From assembly GCA_903909375.1 (NCBI GenBank), contig CAIVVM010000025.1, forward strand, positions 92,439 through 156,438: 64,000 nt of DNA, given 5' to 3'. A program made the translations under genes and the position numbers. The stretch's first letter is position 1. Every line of letters begins with the position of its first letter. Shown piece after piece: positions 16,536 through 25,687 of the stretch. The notes under the pieces are model-generated. The model worked only from the letters and a program-made list of their open reading frames with translations. It was not told the DNA's origin and ran no database searches. This DNA comes from an uncultured Alphaproteobacteria bacterium. GTDB lineage: Bacteria; Pseudomonadota; Alphaproteobacteria; Caulobacterales; Caulobacteraceae.

Positions 16536-17441
16536 TTACGCTCCCTTATCGAGCTGCCGCGAGATCGCGTTCATCAACTCGGCGACGAACCCTTCCGAGC
16601 GGGCGCCGTAGGTCGAAATCTTCGTCTGGAAGAAGTTGTAGAAGATAACCGACGGAATGGCGGCGAACAGACCCAGGCCCGTGGCGAGAAGCGCCTCGGC
16701 GATACCGGGGGCGACGACGGCCAGGTTGGTGGTGTTGGTGTTCGCGATCCCGATGAACGAGTTCATGATCCCGTAGACGGTGCCGAACAGACCGATGAAC
16801 GGACCGTTGGAACCCACCGACGCCAGATACTGCATGCCACCCGAAAGGCGACGCGCCAGTGCGGCCTGAACCGCGCTAACCGCATGTTCAGCGCGGGCAA
16901 GCGTGGTTTCACGGTGTTCGCCCACGATCGATAGCCCGGCCTGGCGGCTGAGTTCGATCTCTTGCGCGGCCGCGGCGGCCATATCGGCCAGCGGGTTACC
17001 GTCGAACTCTTCCGACAGAGCGATCTTGCTCATGTCGTTCACCGATTTGGCGCCGCGGAAGTTCTCCACGAAGGTGTCCGAGACGCGGTTCAAAGCCCGG
17101 AACTCGAAGATCTTGGTGACGAGAATGGTCCAGCTCAGGATCGAGGACAGAGCCAGGCCGATCATGATGATCTTCACAACCGGGTCGGAGTCCATGAACA
17201 TGGTGCCGACATTGAGCTGACCGGCATTCTTCATGGTGGGCGGATCGGCCGGAGCCTCGGGCGCAGCCGCGGCAGCGGCAGGGGCAGCAGCTGCGGCGTC
17301 AGCCGCAGGAGCGGCAGCCGCGGCGTCAGCCGCAGGAGCAGCGGGGGCGGCGGCGTTCTGAGCGAACGCCGGAGCGCTCAGACTCAACGCCATGGCGCCG
17401 AGGAGAGCGGAAAATGTGATCTTCAGTTTGTTGTCGAGCAT
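16536..17441 (-). CDS. exbB: ExbB motor protein with N-terminal Ala/Pro-rich extension
   Basis: ATG 17441 opens with a signal peptide (LLGAMALSLSAPAFAQ), as in alphaproteobacterial ExbB with periplasmic N terminus. Then follows a low-complexity APAADAAAAAPAAD repeat (coded by near-identical units around 17285-17345) and the MotA/TolQ/ExbB domain with three membrane helices (IIMIGLALSSILSWTILV; YLASVGSNGPFIGLFGTVYG; GIAEALLATGLGLFAAIPSV). 301 residues. First gene of the TonB-energising operon; no obvious Fur box was found in the upstream gap by eye. Confidence 0.93.
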   Translation of the reverse strand: MLDNKLKITFSALLGAMALSLSAPAFAQNAAAPAAPAADAAAAAPAADAAAAAPAAAAAAPEAPADPPTMKNAGQLNVGTMFMDSDPVVKIIMIGLALSSILSWTILVTKIFEFRALNRVSDTFVENFRGAKSVNDMSKIALSEEFDGNPLADMAAAAAQEIELSRQAGLSIVGEHRETTLARAEHAVSAVQAALARRLSGGMQYLASVGSNGPFIGLFGTVYGIMNSFIGIANTNTTNLAVVAPGIAEALLATGLGLFAAIPSVIFYNFFQTKISTYGARSEGFVAELMNAISRQLDKGA

Positions 17442-17983
17442 CTGTCGCCAGTTCCTGGTTGATCTTGCACGATTGGCCGGAGGGTCGTCGCGCGAGAGCG
17501 TCTCTACCCTAGTTGAAACATGACCCCTGCCCCAACCCGCTTGCGCGCGCCAGAACAAAGAGCCGCTATCGCTGCGCCCGACCCGGAATGCTGATCCCGA
17601 CGGTTCGTTGGGACTGGCGCTTCAGAGGTGCGGACGGCCTTGGGAGCTCCGAGGAGAACCCAAAGTCTTACCGCTTTGTTAGGAAGCGGCCTCGACCCTT
17701 TGGCAACCCTGCAACGAGGCGTCAAGGGGCAGAAGTGTTCGAATTCCATGACATACCGCCGCCCGAACCACTCAATTGTGCGCTGCACACTTCGGAAGCG
17801 CCGAGCGCTCGACTATTGATCACATCCCCGAGCAAGAAAATATTGCGATGCAGCATTTTCGCGAAACCGGGATCACCCAGGATTCGCAAGGCATCTCGCT
17901 CGTTTTCGCAGCGCCTGCTGACCCGTGGCCAGCGGCGCGGCCCGGGCCTACGCTCTTGAAGATGGCGCTATGGGGGAAAAGGG
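17442..17983. other. Intergenic region without supported genes
   Basis: About 540 bp between exbB and tRNA-Phe. Overlapping frames exist on both strands but none has family resemblance, a convincing ribosome site or a coding-like composition. It must hold the promoter of exbB-exbD-tonB; I could not place -35/-10 boxes with confidence. Confidence 0.4.
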
Positions 17984-18059
17984 TGGTGCCTGGGGGCGGA
18001 TTCGAACCACCGACACGCGGATTTTCAATCCGCTGCTCTACCAACTGAGCTACCCAGGC
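17984..18059 (-). tRNA. tRNA-Phe (GAA)
   Basis: On the minus strand: acceptor GCCTGGG/CCCAGGC, D-arm TAGCTCAGTTGGTAGAGC, anticodon arm GCGGATTGAAAATCCGC with anticodon GAA, T-arm with GGTTCGAATCC, discriminator A and encoded CCA. 76 nt. Confidence 0.96.
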
Positions 18060-18136
18060 CTGGGCCCCGTCCTCGCGGGAGCCGCGTCTATAAAAGAGCC
18101 GTCCCGCGAAGTCCAGCGACCGCTGGCGCGCGTTTT

Positions 18137-18307
18137 TCAGGCGTCTGATGGATCCGACGATCCCGACGCCTCGGGATCATCGTCATCCTCAACGGGCACC
18201 GCGTACCGGCCGCTCAGCCAGCGTTGAAGATCAATGTCGGCGCACCGCCTTGAACAGAACGGCTTGTAGGCGGCATCGACGGGTTTTCCACAGATCGCGC
18301 AACTCAT
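18137..18307 (-). CDS. yacG: YacG zinc-finger protein (DNA gyrase inhibitor family)
   Basis: ATG 18307 gives 56 residues and overlaps the RNase gene's stop (ATGA). The Cys4 zinc-binding signature is complete: CAICGKPVD and FCSRRCADID, followed by LQRWLSGRYAVPVED and an acidic tail. YacG binds zinc and, in E. coli, inhibits DNA gyrase. In alphaproteobacteria it commonly trails maf and an RNase G gene, as here. Confidence 0.93.
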   Translation of the reverse strand: MSCAICGKPVDAAYKPFCSRRCADIDLQRWLSGRYAVPVEDDDDPEASGSSDPSDA

Positions 18308-19344
18308 GTGGCGCTCACGTCGATTCGATCGTCGGAATAGTCCGCCGACTCGGACAATGTGAGGCGCGCGCCAAACCGCGCCGCCAGCGCGGCCATCCAG
18401 GGTTCGGTTTCCCTGGCGACCGCCGGTGCGCACCTTGCTGTGAGCCGGGCAGCCGGCTGCGCCAGCGCTTCGGTCTCCAGGCGACGGATCAGGCGCTGGG
18501 CGACGGCGCGGTCACTCAAGGCTCCGCTCGGCTGACGAAGACGGTCCAGGAGAGGTCGGGTTCTCCGCGGGATAAGCAATTCCAGGGTCCCGAAGCGGCT
18601 GATCGGGCCGAACGCCACGCCGGGGTTATCCGCCGCAAAGGCCAGCCGCGCCGCCGCCAGCAAGGCAGCGCCATCGTGACCCCGCCCCGCCAGATCAATC
18701 ACTACAATCCCGCCCAGTCCCTTCAGTCGAAGCAGGCGCGCCGCCTCGGTCAGCCCAGCCAGGTTGGCCTGACGCGTCGCGCGCTTGGCGTCTCCGCCCT
18801 TGCGTTGGCCCAGATCAATGTCGATGGCGGTCAAGGCTCGGGTTGGCTCGATCGCCAGGGTCCCGCCGCCGGGAAGCGGATGCAGGATCTCAAGCGCCTC
18901 GGCTTCCGCTTCATCGGCGATCACGCGAGCCTGTGCATCCTCGCGGATGGGGGCGTCACGCGCGATCCGCTGGAGAGCCTCGGCCACGCCGTCAGGCATC
19001 GCGAGAAGTCTCGGGAGCCCCTCCCCCGGACCTATGTAGCGCGTTGTCGCCAGCTTCCCGTCGCGCGGCTCGCTGCGGATCTCGACCTCAATGGCGGCGC
19101 CCCGAACCGGACGCGCCTCTGGCTTGAAGGGCATGATAGCCTCAAGGCCACCCCCGAGATCCAGAAAGGCTGTCGCCAGAGCCGGCTCCAGGCTCGCGAC
19201 ACGCGCGATCAGCCGCGCGCCCAGGCCCAGGCGAGGATCATCGTGATCCCGATGGATCAGCAGGCGTTCGGGGCGGCCGTCCAGAGCGAGCACGCCCCGG
19301 GTCTCGCCGACCCCGCGATCCAGATAGATGACCCTGTCCGTCAT
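18304..19344 (-). CDS. rng: Ribonuclease E/G family protein (short, RNase G-like)
   Basis: 346 residues, much shorter than E. coli RNase G (about 489). The N-terminal S1-like part (ATAFLDLGGGLEAIMPF), the nuclease core with two metal-binding aspartates (LTAIDIDLG and GIVVIDLAG), and the RFGTLELLIPRRT motif are visible. I do not see the zinc-link CPxCxG motif, and the C-terminal small domain is reduced. The family cleaves single-stranded RNA in rRNA maturation and mRNA turnover. It overlaps maf upstream and yacG downstream by four bases each, so all three are co-translated. Confidence 0.85.
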   Translation of the reverse strand: MTDRVIYLDRGVGETRGVLALDGRPERLLIHRDHDDPRLGLGARLIARVASLEPALATAFLDLGGGLEAIMPFKPEARPVRGAAIEVEIRSEPRDGKLATTRYIGPGEGLPRLLAMPDGVAEALQRIARDAPIREDAQARVIADEAEAEALEILHPLPGGGTLAIEPTRALTAIDIDLGQRKGGDAKRATRQANLAGLTEAARLLRLKGLGGIVVIDLAGRGHDGAALLAAARLAFAADNPGVAFGPISRFGTLELLIPRRTRPLLDRLRQPSGALSDRAVAQRLIRRLETEALAQPAARLTARCAPAVARETEPWMAALAARFGARLTLSESADYSDDRIDVSAT

Positions 19345-19925
19345 TTGCTTGGGTAACCGAGACCGGTCAGCAGACTGACTGTCTCATATAGCGGCAGCCC
19401 GACAACGCCGGAGTAAGAACCCTGAAGCGCCATCACGAGGGCCGCAGCCCGCCCCTGGATGGCATAACCACCCGCCTTGCCGACCCCCTCGGACGAGGCC
19501 ACGTAGGCATCCAGATCGGCCTTGGAAAACCGCTTGAAGTGAACGCGGGTCTCGACCAGTCGGCTGGCGCCGCGGCCACCCGGTGCGACGACCGCAACAC
19601 CCGTCAGCACGCGATGGGCGCGACCGGAAAGTCGCGTCAGGCAATCGCGGACCTCCTGATCATTGGCGGCCTTCGGCATCATCCGCCGACCGAGGGCGAC
19701 CACAGTATCCGCGGCAAGCACAAAGGCGCCCGGTTCCCTCTCTGCAACCAGCAGGGCCTTGCCCAGCGCAAGTCGAAGCGCCAGGCGTCTCGGGGTCTCG
19801 TCCCGCAATGGCGACTCATCCAGATCCGCCGGATCAATAGCGTCGGGCACGATCCCGACCTGCGCCAACAGGTCCAGGCGACGCGGGCTGGCCGAGGCCA
19901 GGACAAGACGATGAGACATGGACAT
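19341..19925 (-). CDS. maf: Maf family nucleotide pyrophosphatase
   Basis: 194 residues. The Maf signature is clear: LVLASASPRRLDLL at residues 7-20, EREPGAFVLAADTVVALG with the catalytic aspartate, and the conserved loop VGKAGGYAIQGRAAALV. Maf proteins hydrolyse dTTP, UTP or modified nucleotides. The enzyme sits between an IF-1-like gene (5 bp away) and the RNase gene (overlap). Two nearby Met starts (residues 1 and 3) cannot be separated. Confidence 0.93.
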   Translation of the reverse strand: MSMSHRLVLASASPRRLDLLAQVGIVPDAIDPADLDESPLRDETPRRLALRLALGKALLVAEREPGAFVLAADTVVALGRRMMPKAANDQEVRDCLTRLSGRAHRVLTGVAVVAPGGRGASRLVETRVHFKRFSKADLDAYVASSEGVGKAGGYAIQGRAAALVMALQGSYSGVVGLPLYETVSLLTGLGYPSK

Positions 19926-19930
19926 GCCGA

Positions 19931-20149
19931 TCAGCCGACAAGCAGTGTGATCGCGCCTCGCGTGAGGTCGTAGGGTGTCGACTCCACCAGCACATGATCA
20001 CCCACAGCCGGCATGGCATCCGCCGGCCGAAAGGCCTCCGAAAGCGTGGCGACCATTTCGTGACTGTCCTCGAGCTTGACCAGGAACATGGTGTTGGGAA
20101 GCGTCTCGCTGACTACGCCAGCAAACACCAGATGCTCCGCCTTCGACAT
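19931..20149 (-). CDS. infA: IF-1-like protein lacking the basic ribosome-contact loop
   Basis: 72 residues, exactly IF-1 length, aligning without gaps: GVVSETLPNTMFLVKLEDSH and VGDHVLVESTPYDLTRG are clearly the IF-1 OB-fold. However, the segment that in IF-1 reads SGKMRKN-IRIL, whose basic residues contact 16S rRNA, is replaced here by SEAFRPADAMPA, and the C-terminal basic residues are lost (ITLLVG). I call it an IF-1-like protein; the genome may hold a canonical infA elsewhere. It is co-oriented with maf, 5 bp downstream. Confidence 0.75.
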   Translation of the reverse strand: MSKAEHLVFAGVVSETLPNTMFLVKLEDSHEMVATLSEAFRPADAMPAVGDHVLVESTPYDLTRGAITLLVG

Positions 20150-20240
20150 TCGATCTCCAGGGTCACCTTGTCGTGGGACCCGCTATCTGAGTTAAAGCTA
20201 GCACAGCCGCGCATGCGCCGAAACGCCCGCGTCCTGGCGA

Positions 20241-20711
20241 TCAACGGGCAAACCTCTTGGCGATCCGGGCCGCCAGCCCATCGCGCACCTGCCGATAGGC
20301 CTCCAGGCGGTGATCCCTGGAACCCTCGGTCAGCGTCGGATCGTGGGTGGGCCAGTACTCGATGTCCGCCGCGCGGCCGCGCGCGAGCTCGACGGCCCGG
20401 TGCTGCGCCTCCGGCGTCAGCGACACCACCAGATCAAACGAGTCGTCCTCAAGGTCGTCGAAAACCTTGCAGCGATGCCGGGTGATATCGATACCGATCT
20501 CCTTCATGACCTCGGCTGCCAGCGGGTCGACTTCCAGATCATCGGTATCGGGATCAAATGACGCGCGCCGCAGACCGCAGCTGTCCACAAAGATCCGTAC
20601 GCCGCCAAACTGTTTCAACAGCGCCTCCGCCATCGGTGAACGCACCTGGTTGTAATTGCAGCAGAACAGGACGGCGTCGGGAAGCCGAACGATCTCCGGA
20701 TCGGCTGACAT
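20241..20711 (-). CDS. Low-molecular-weight protein tyrosine phosphatase family
   Basis: 156 residues. The catalytic P-loop CNYNQVRS fits C-x5-R-S (C18, R24), and the general-acid aspartate lies in YWPTHDPTL. This fold is shared by LMW tyrosine phosphatases and ArsC-type arsenate reductases; no arsenic genes are near, so a phosphatase is more likely. In Caulobacterales-type order it lies between UPF0262 (6 bp away) and the IF-1-like gene. Confidence 0.88.
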   Translation of the reverse strand: MSADPEIVRLPDAVLFCCNYNQVRSPMAEALLKQFGGVRIFVDSCGLRRASFDPDTDDLEVDPLAAEVMKEIGIDITRHRCKVFDDLEDDSFDLVVSLTPEAQHRAVELARGRAADIEYWPTHDPTLTEGSRDHRLEAYRQVRDGLAARIAKRFAR

Positions 20712-20717
20712 CGACGG

Positions 20718-21197
20718 TCAGCTCCGCCAGTGAAGGGCGCAAATCAGGGTGAATAGCCGGCGCGCAGTATCGAGATCGGTCTCTATCTTGCCCGTCAGTC
20801 GTGTCTGAAGCAGCTCCGAGGCCTCGTTGTGCAGACCGCGCCGCCCCATATCCAGGGCTTCGATCTGGGCAGGTGTCGAGTTGCGGATCGCCTGATAGTA
20901 GCTGTCGCAGATCATGAAGTAGTCCTTGATCAGCGTTCGGAAGGGCGACAGCGACAGGATGTGTCGTCGTTCATAGGTCGGCCCACGCACGTCGAGAACG
21001 AGACGGTTCTCCATCAACCCCATGCGCAGGTCATAGGGCCCGGCAAGGGCGCCTTCGGGAAAGAAGTAGTTCTCTTCCAGCAGATCAAAGATCGCGATCT
21101 GGCGCTCCTGCTCCTGGTCGCGCGAAACGGCCGCGAGCGACTCTTCGTCAAGCTCGACCGATTGCAAACGATGAAGGGCTTTGGCGTCTTGGACCAT
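20718..21197 (-). CDS. UPF0262 family protein
   Basis: 159 residues, full length for UPF0262: [18 protein letters not shown] near residue 32, then [35 protein letters not shown] and [19 protein letters not shown]. The family is restricted to alphaproteobacteria and has no established function. Its constant neighbourhood (hisD upstream, LMW phosphatase downstream) is kept here. Confidence 0.9.
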   Translation of the reverse strand: MVQDAKALHRLQSVELDEESLAAVSRDQEQERQIAIFDLLEENYFFPEGALAGPYDLRMGLMENRLVLDVRGPTYERRHILSLSPFRTLIKDYFMICDSYYQAIRNSTPAQIEALDMGRRGLHNEASELLQTRLTGKIETDLDTARRLFTLICALHWRS

Positions 21198-21308
21198 GGC
21201 GTGTGGGATGAGCTTTATGGCATTCCGGGGTCGTTCGTCATCCCGCCCTGTCGAACTTCGGGCCAGATACGGAAAAAGACCCCGCCAAGCCCCGTTCTCA
21301 GCAACCGC

Positions 21309-22601
21309 TCAGCCCTGTCGCGATTGCCCCAGACGTATCGCCGCGGACCTGGCGTGGGCGGGCAACCCCTCCGCATCGGCAAGGGCTATGGTCGCCGGCG
21401 CCAGTTTCGCGAAGGCCTCGGCGTCGCACTTCACGATCGAGGTGCGCTTCAAGAAGTCATAAAGGGAAAGTCCCGACGAGAACCGCGCCGCGCGGCTGGT
21501 CGGCAGCACGTGGTTCGACCCCGCCACATAGTCACCGATGGCTTCAGGGGCGTGACGGCCCAGGAAAATCGCACCGGCGTGCCGGACACGATCAGCAAGA
21601 CGTTCAGGGTTGTCGATCGCGAACTCGACGTGTTCCGGCGCAATCAGATCCACCAGACGCGGCGCCTCATCCAGGGGCGCAATCACGATCGCGCCGTGAT
21701 CGCGCCAGGAGGCGCGCGCATCCGTTGCCGTGGTCAGTGTGGCAAGCTGCCTTTCAACCTCGACCTCAACCCGGTCCGCGAAGGCGCGATCATCGGTTAT
21801 CAGGATGGATTGCGCGGCAGGATCGTGTTCGGCCTGGGACAGCAGGTCCGCCGCGATCCAGGCCGGATCACTGGCCGAATCCGACACCACGACGATCTCC
21901 GAGGGTCCGGCCAGCGCGTCGATGCCGACCACGCCATAGACCCGCCGTTTCGCCGCTGTGACGTAGGCGTTGCCCGGTCCGACGATCTTGTCCACCGGCC
22001 GGATCGGTCCCGCGCCGTAAGCAAGCGCCGCGACGGCCTGAGCGCCCCCGACGCGCCAGATCTCACTGACGCCAGCCGCCCGGGCGGCGGCGAGAACAGC
22101 GGGTTGCAGCTTGCCGGGGGGCGTCACCATGGCGATCCGCTCTACCCCTGCCGCCGCCGCCGGCACGGCGTTCATCAGCACGGTGGAGGGGTAGGCCGCA
22201 CGCCCGCCGGGAACATAGATCCCCACCGACTCCAGCGCTGTCCAGCGCCAGCCCAGTTCGACACCGGCTGCGTCGGTGAACCATTGGTCGGCAGGCCGCT
22301 GGCGCTCGTGATAGGCCCGGATCCGGGCCGCCGCGAAGTCGATCGCATCCCGCACCTCGCGCGAACAGGCCGCTGCCCCCGCCTCTACCTCTTCGGCCGT
22401 GACCCGCAGCGTGTCCTGGGTCAGTTCAAGCCCGTCGAACTCTCGGGCAAACCGTAGCAAAGCGTCCACGCCCTCGGCGCGGACTGCCGCCAGAACATCG
22501 GCAACGACGGCGTCAACGTCATGCGGCGTGTCACGTCGCTCACCGACAAAAGCGGTAAAGGCGTCGGTAAAACCGGGATCATCAGACACAAAGCGGCGCA
22601 T
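21309..22601 (-). CDS. hisD: Histidinol dehydrogenase
   Basis: 430 residues, normal length. Catalyses the last two oxidations of histidine biosynthesis, L-histidinol to L-histidine, with zinc and NAD+. Visible motifs: YVPGGRAAYPSTVLMNAVPA, the NAD-site VGGAQAVAALAYG, GPGNAYVTAAKR, and the catalytic Glu-His pair in LIAPEHVEFA. It lies between the DUF2948 and UPF0262 genes in the same order as in Caulobacter-type genomes. Confidence 0.96.
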   Translation of the reverse strand: MRRFVSDDPGFTDAFTAFVGERRDTPHDVDAVVADVLAAVRAEGVDALLRFAREFDGLELTQDTLRVTAEEVEAGAAACSREVRDAIDFAAARIRAYHERQRPADQWFTDAAGVELGWRWTALESVGIYVPGGRAAYPSTVLMNAVPAAAAGVERIAMVTPPGKLQPAVLAAARAAGVSEIWRVGGAQAVAALAYGAGPIRPVDKIVGPGNAYVTAAKRRVYGVVGIDALAGPSEIVVVSDSASDPAWIAADLLSQAEHDPAAQSILITDDRAFADRVEVEVERQLATLTTATDARASWRDHGAIVIAPLDEAPRLVDLIAPEHVEFAIDNPERLADRVRHAGAIFLGRHAPEAIGDYVAGSNHVLPTSRAARFSSGLSLYDFLKRTSIVKCDAEAFAKLAPATIALADAEGLPAHARSAAIRLGQSRQG

Positions 22602-22641
22602 GTGCGCTCTTTAGCGAGGTCTCCGGACGAAGGCTATCCGA

Positions 22642-23067
22642 TCAGAGGTCGTGCGCCGGTGTTCTGGGCGTCGGCCAGGGGCGCGAAAGGTCCGCCAGTA
22701 CGGCGTCCACACATTCGACCTGCAGACGAAAGTCGCCGCCTCCGGCGAAACTCAGCGTCAGCGTACCTCCCGGGGGATCCCCGGCGACAAAGGTGATCGC
22801 CAGCAACTCCAGCACGGCGTCACGGCGATCCCGACGGATCTTGCGGGACTGGACGTCCAGCACACTTCCGATCTGCAGGGCCGCCCGAACACGTTGCCCC
22901 TTTCCCGCCTCCCAGCGGAACCGGTTGAAGGCAATGGTCAGGCGGCGTGTTTTCGGCTCGTACAGGATATCCCCGACCTTGGCGATCGCGTCCTGCAAGG
23001 CGGCCGAGATGACGGCAAGATCCGACTCATCCTCAGCCAGCAGTCTAAGGCCCGAAGGTTCGGCCAT
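22642..23067 (-). CDS. DUF2948 family protein
   Basis: 141 residues: GLRLLAEDESDLAVISAALQ at the N terminus, FNRFRWEAGKGQRVRAALQI in the middle and LLAITFVAGDPPGGTLTLSF towards the end. This is the DUF2948 pattern of alphaproteobacteria, function unknown. It is 3 bp downstream of murA and 40 bp upstream of hisD, so it is part of one transcription unit. Confidence 0.9.
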   Translation of the reverse strand: MAEPSGLRLLAEDESDLAVISAALQDAIAKVGDILYEPKTRRLTIAFNRFRWEAGKGQRVRAALQIGSVLDVQSRKIRRDRRDAVLELLAITFVAGDPPGGTLTLSFAGGGDFRLQVECVDAVLADLSRPWPTPRTPAHDL

Positions 23068-23070
23068 GGA

Positions 23071-24366
23071 CTACTCGACCTCCGCTTCGACGCCATCGCC
23101 CTTCAGGCGCCGCACCTGGGCGCCGCACGCGCCCAGTTTTTCTTCCAGCCGCTCGAAACCACGGTCCAGATGATACACGCGATTGACGATCGTCTCGCCC
23201 CGCGCCGCCAGCCCGGCGATCACCAGGCTGACAGAGGCCCGCAGGTCCGTCGCCATTACCTGGGCTCCGGTAAGAGCCTCGACCCCGCGCACCCGCGCCT
23301 CCCCGCCCTGAACCGAAATGTCGGCGCCAAGGCGGCCCAGCTCCGGCACATGCATGAACCGGTTCTCGAAGATCGTTTCCCGAATCACGCTTTCGCCATC
23401 GGCCAGCGTCATCAAGGCCATGAACTGGGCCTGTAGATCCGTCGCAAACCCGGGGTGAGGTGCTGTCTCGATCTCGACGGGCCTCAGCCGGTCTGGGCCC
23501 CGCTTGACCGTCAACCCATCGTCATGGGTCGTCACCTCGACACCCGCCTCGATCAACTTGTCGATCAACGACTGGATCAGATGGCTCCGGGTCCGCGTCA
23601 GCCGCACCTCACCGCCAGCCATGGCGGCGGCGACGGCATAGGTCCCCGTCTCGATCCGGTCCGGGATCACCGAGTGCGTCGCGCCGTGCAGTCGACTGAC
23701 GCCCTGGATATGAACCGTGCGCGTGCCTGCGCCGGAAACCTTTGCGCCCATGGCGTTCAGGCACTCGGCAAGATCCGCCAGCTCCGGCTCGGCCGCGGCA
23801 TTCTCCAGCACTGTGTCACCGTCCGCCAGCACAGCCGCCAGCATGGCGTGCTCTGTCGCGCCCACGGAGTTGATCGGGAAGTTGATCACCGCGCCCTTCA
23901 ACCCGCGCGGCGCCTGGGCGTAGACATAGCCCTCGTGAAGATCGATCCGGGCGCCGAGAGCCTCCAGCGCCTTCAGATGCAGATCAACCGGTCGCGCGCC
24001 GATGGTGCATCCGCCCGGCAGCGAGACCTTGGCCTGCCCCGTTCGCGCCAGCAGCGGCCCCAGCACATTGAACGACGCCCGCATCTGGCGGACCAGATCA
24101 TAGGGCGCAAACCCGCTGACGATCTCGCGCGTCGTCAGAAGCGTCTCGCCGCCGTCGGGCCCCTCGGCTTCGACGACCTCGGCGCCAAGGCGCTGCAATA
24201 GCTTCCCAAGGAACCGGGTGTCGGCCAGGCGCGGCATATTGGTCAGACGCAGTGGCTCGTCCGTGAGCAGGCTGGCGGTCATCAGCTTGATGGCCGAATT
24301 CTTGGCGCCGCTGATCGGGATTTGCCCGTTCAGCTTTGCGCCCCCGACGATGGCGATACGATCCAA
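23071..24366 (-). CDS. murA: UDP-N-acetylglucosamine 1-carboxyvinyltransferase
   Basis: 431 residues; first committed step of peptidoglycan synthesis, transferring enolpyruvate from PEP to UDP-GlcNAc in the cytoplasm. The family's K22-N23 lies in [10 protein letters not shown], the PEP-binding cysteine is C120 in [11 protein letters not shown] (so the fosfomycin-sensitive Cys form), and the catalytic aspartate lies in [11 protein letters not shown]. It heads the murA - DUF2948 - hisD unit. Confidence 0.97.
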   Translation of the reverse strand: MDRIAIVGGAKLNGQIPISGAKNSAIKLMTASLLTDEPLRLTNMPRLADTRFLGKLLQRLGAEVVEAEGPDGGETLLTTREIVSGFAPYDLVRQMRASFNVLGPLLARTGQAKVSLPGGCTIGARPVDLHLKALEALGARIDLHEGYVYAQAPRGLKGAVINFPINSVGATEHAMLAAVLADGDTVLENAAAEPELADLAECLNAMGAKVSGAGTRTVHIQGVSRLHGATHSVIPDRIETGTYAVAAAMAGGEVRLTRTRSHLIQSLIDKLIEAGVEVTTHDDGLTVKRGPDRLRPVEIETAPHPGFATDLQAQFMALMTLADGESVIRETIFENRFMHVPELGRLGADISVQGGEARVRGVEALTGAQVMATDLRASVSLVIAGLAARGETIVNRVYHLDRGFERLEEKLGACGAQVRRLKGDGVEAEVE

Positions 24367-24430
24367 TAGCTACCCTTCGACAGACGACCGGCCAGCCTGA
24401 ACGGCGCGGCGAAAAAAGAAGCGGTATCTA

Positions 24431-24447
24431 GCCTGCGCCTCGCAGGC
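24431..24447. terminator. Short hairpin between murA and the 48-residue gene
   Basis: Perfect 7-bp inverted repeat GCCTGCG/CGCAGGC with a CCT loop, between the stop of the small gene and the murA start. No T-run; possible attenuator or processing site. Confidence 0.3.
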
Positions 24448-24458
24448 GCGCCAAGCGG

Positions 24459-24605
24459 TCAATCCTTGGAGGTTTCTTGCGGCTTCGGTGCAGCGCCTGC
24501 CGAACCGGTCGCCTTGCGACGGCGCAGGTTCGCGCGAAGCGCCTGCGCGAGCTTGGTTTCTCGCGAGGTGGGTGCGTCCTTGCCGTCTTTCTGCCGATCC
24601 GCCAT
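24459..24605 (-). CDS. Small basic protein upstream of murA
   Basis: A 48-residue protein starting MADRQKDGKD with the core TKLAQALRANLRRRKA. Small proteins of this form (charged, with an LAxALRxNLRRRK helix) commonly precede murA in alphaproteobacteria, which supports this frame over the overlapping 72-codon one. It ends 93 bp before murA on the same strand. Function unknown. Confidence 0.7.
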   Translation of the reverse strand: MADRQKDGKDAPTSRETKLAQALRANLRRRKATGSAGAAPKPQETSKD

Positions 24606-24701
24606 GCCGTCAGGTGCTGCGCGGGAGCGCGCCCGTCAAGCTGCACGCGGTCGATTTAACGCTTCACGACGCGGCCTCAGCCCGCTATAGGCCCCGCCTT
24701 C

Positions 24702-24776
<75 letters not shown>

Positions 24777-24780
24777 TCGC

Positions 24781-24812
24781 AGGAGAGTCCGGGCAATCTC
24801 CCGGGCTCTCCT
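24781..24812 (+). terminator. tRNA-Thr terminator
   Basis: A 13-bp inverted repeat (AGGAGAGTCCGGG with CCCGGGCTCTCCT, one wobble) with a 6-nt loop, five bases after the tRNA's CCA; a T-rich stretch follows at 24832-24840. Confidence 0.7.
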
Positions 24813-24887
24813 GGCCATCTCGTTATTTTACCCGGATATTATTGATGGCGCAGTCCACATGCGCCATAGTCGCGCCCGGGAGCGCGC

Positions 24888-25472
24888 ATGACCTCATCAG
24901 AAACCTTCACCCTCTTCGAGGGCCACACAGCGCACCACACCGGCGATCTCTTCGCCGTGGCAGGCAAGGCTGTCGATCTGACGGCGGCCGGCGCCCACGG
25001 CCTGCTGATCCTGGACGACCAGACCGGCCAGCCGGTTGAGCTCGATCTGCGCCATAGCGCCGATCTCGCCGTTTCAGCCTATCGCCAGCGCATGACCGCG
25101 CAGCCCGCCCCGGCACCCCCGGAACCCCGCCCGGGTCGCGGCCGTCCCAGGCTGGGTGTCGTCGCCCGTGAGGTCACCCTGCTTCCCCGCCACTGGGACT
25201 GGCTGGCAGACCAGCCGGGCGGAGCCTCTGCAGTGCTCAGGCGTCTGGTCGAGGAGGCCCGTCGGGAGGCCGCCCAGCCGGATCGCCGCCGTAGACATCA
25301 GGAAACGCTATATCGGGCGATGTCGGTTCTCGCCGGCGATCTGCCGGCATTCGATGAAGCCGCCCGCGCCCTCTTCGCCGACGACATGGACGCATTTCAA
25401 AGCCGGACCGAAGCCTGGCCCGTCGATGTGGCCGCCTACCTTCGCCGGCTCGTCGAGGCGCCTCAGGACTGA
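24888..25472 (+). CDS. DUF2239 family protein
   Basis: 194 residues from ATG 24888. The N terminus (FTLFEGHTAHHTGDLFAVAG) and the central EVTLLPRHWDWLADQPGGAS, which reads like a ribbon-helix-helix/YdeI-type segment, match DUF2239, a chromosomal family of unknown function. The C-terminal half is helical (LYRAMSVLAGDLPAFDEAAR). Its end overlaps the first phage-cluster gene by 10 bp on the opposite strand, so the phage block abuts it without a gap. Confidence 0.8.
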   Translation: MTSSETFTLFEGHTAHHTGDLFAVAGKAVDLTAAGAHGLLILDDQTGQPVELDLRHSADLAVSAYRQRMTAQPAPAPPEPRPGRGRPRLGVVAREVTLLPRHWDWLADQPGGASAVLRRLVEEARREAAQPDRRRRHQETLYRAMSVLAGDLPAFDEAARALFADDMDAFQSRTEAWPVDVAAYLRRLVEAPQD

Positions 25473-25687
25473 GGCGTCGCCCGCGCCTTGCAGTCGATGT
25501 TGAAGGTAAATCCTCCGCCCAGCCCGAGGCTGCCCTGATAGCGGCGGTCGCAATTGTCGATGTGATCCCCCAGAGCACGCAGGATTTCGGCCTGCTCCGA
25601 TCCTTCCCGTGCGCCTGCAAGTCCGGTCAGGGTGCTGCAGCCGGACGACGTGAGTGCGACAAGCGCTATCGCAAGGCTCTTCTTCAT
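25463..25687 (-). CDS. Small lipoprotein, possible outer-membrane spanin (Rz1-like)
   Basis: 74 residues with a lipoprotein signal: MKKSLAIALVALTSSGC, lipobox SSGC. The mature part has further cysteines (HIDNCDRRY, FNIDCKAR). It starts four bases inside the end of a holin-like gene. Small phage lipoproteins in this position are often Rz1-type spanins that act in outer-membrane disruption. The mature part lacks the proline richness typical of Rz1, so this is a positional guess. Confidence 0.5.
   Translation of the reverse strand: MKKSLAIALVALTSSGCSTLTGLAGAREGSEQAEILRALGDHIDNCDRRYQGSLGLGGGFTFNIDCKARATPQS

Noticed and set aside
17285..17345. Short tandem repeat as a regulatory element
   Set aside because: It encodes the Ala/Pro repeat at the ExbB N terminus.
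17504..17959. Overlapping ORFs of 94 and 148 codons upstream of exbB
   Set aside because: Composition and lack of motifs mark them as chance frames; nothing supports translation.
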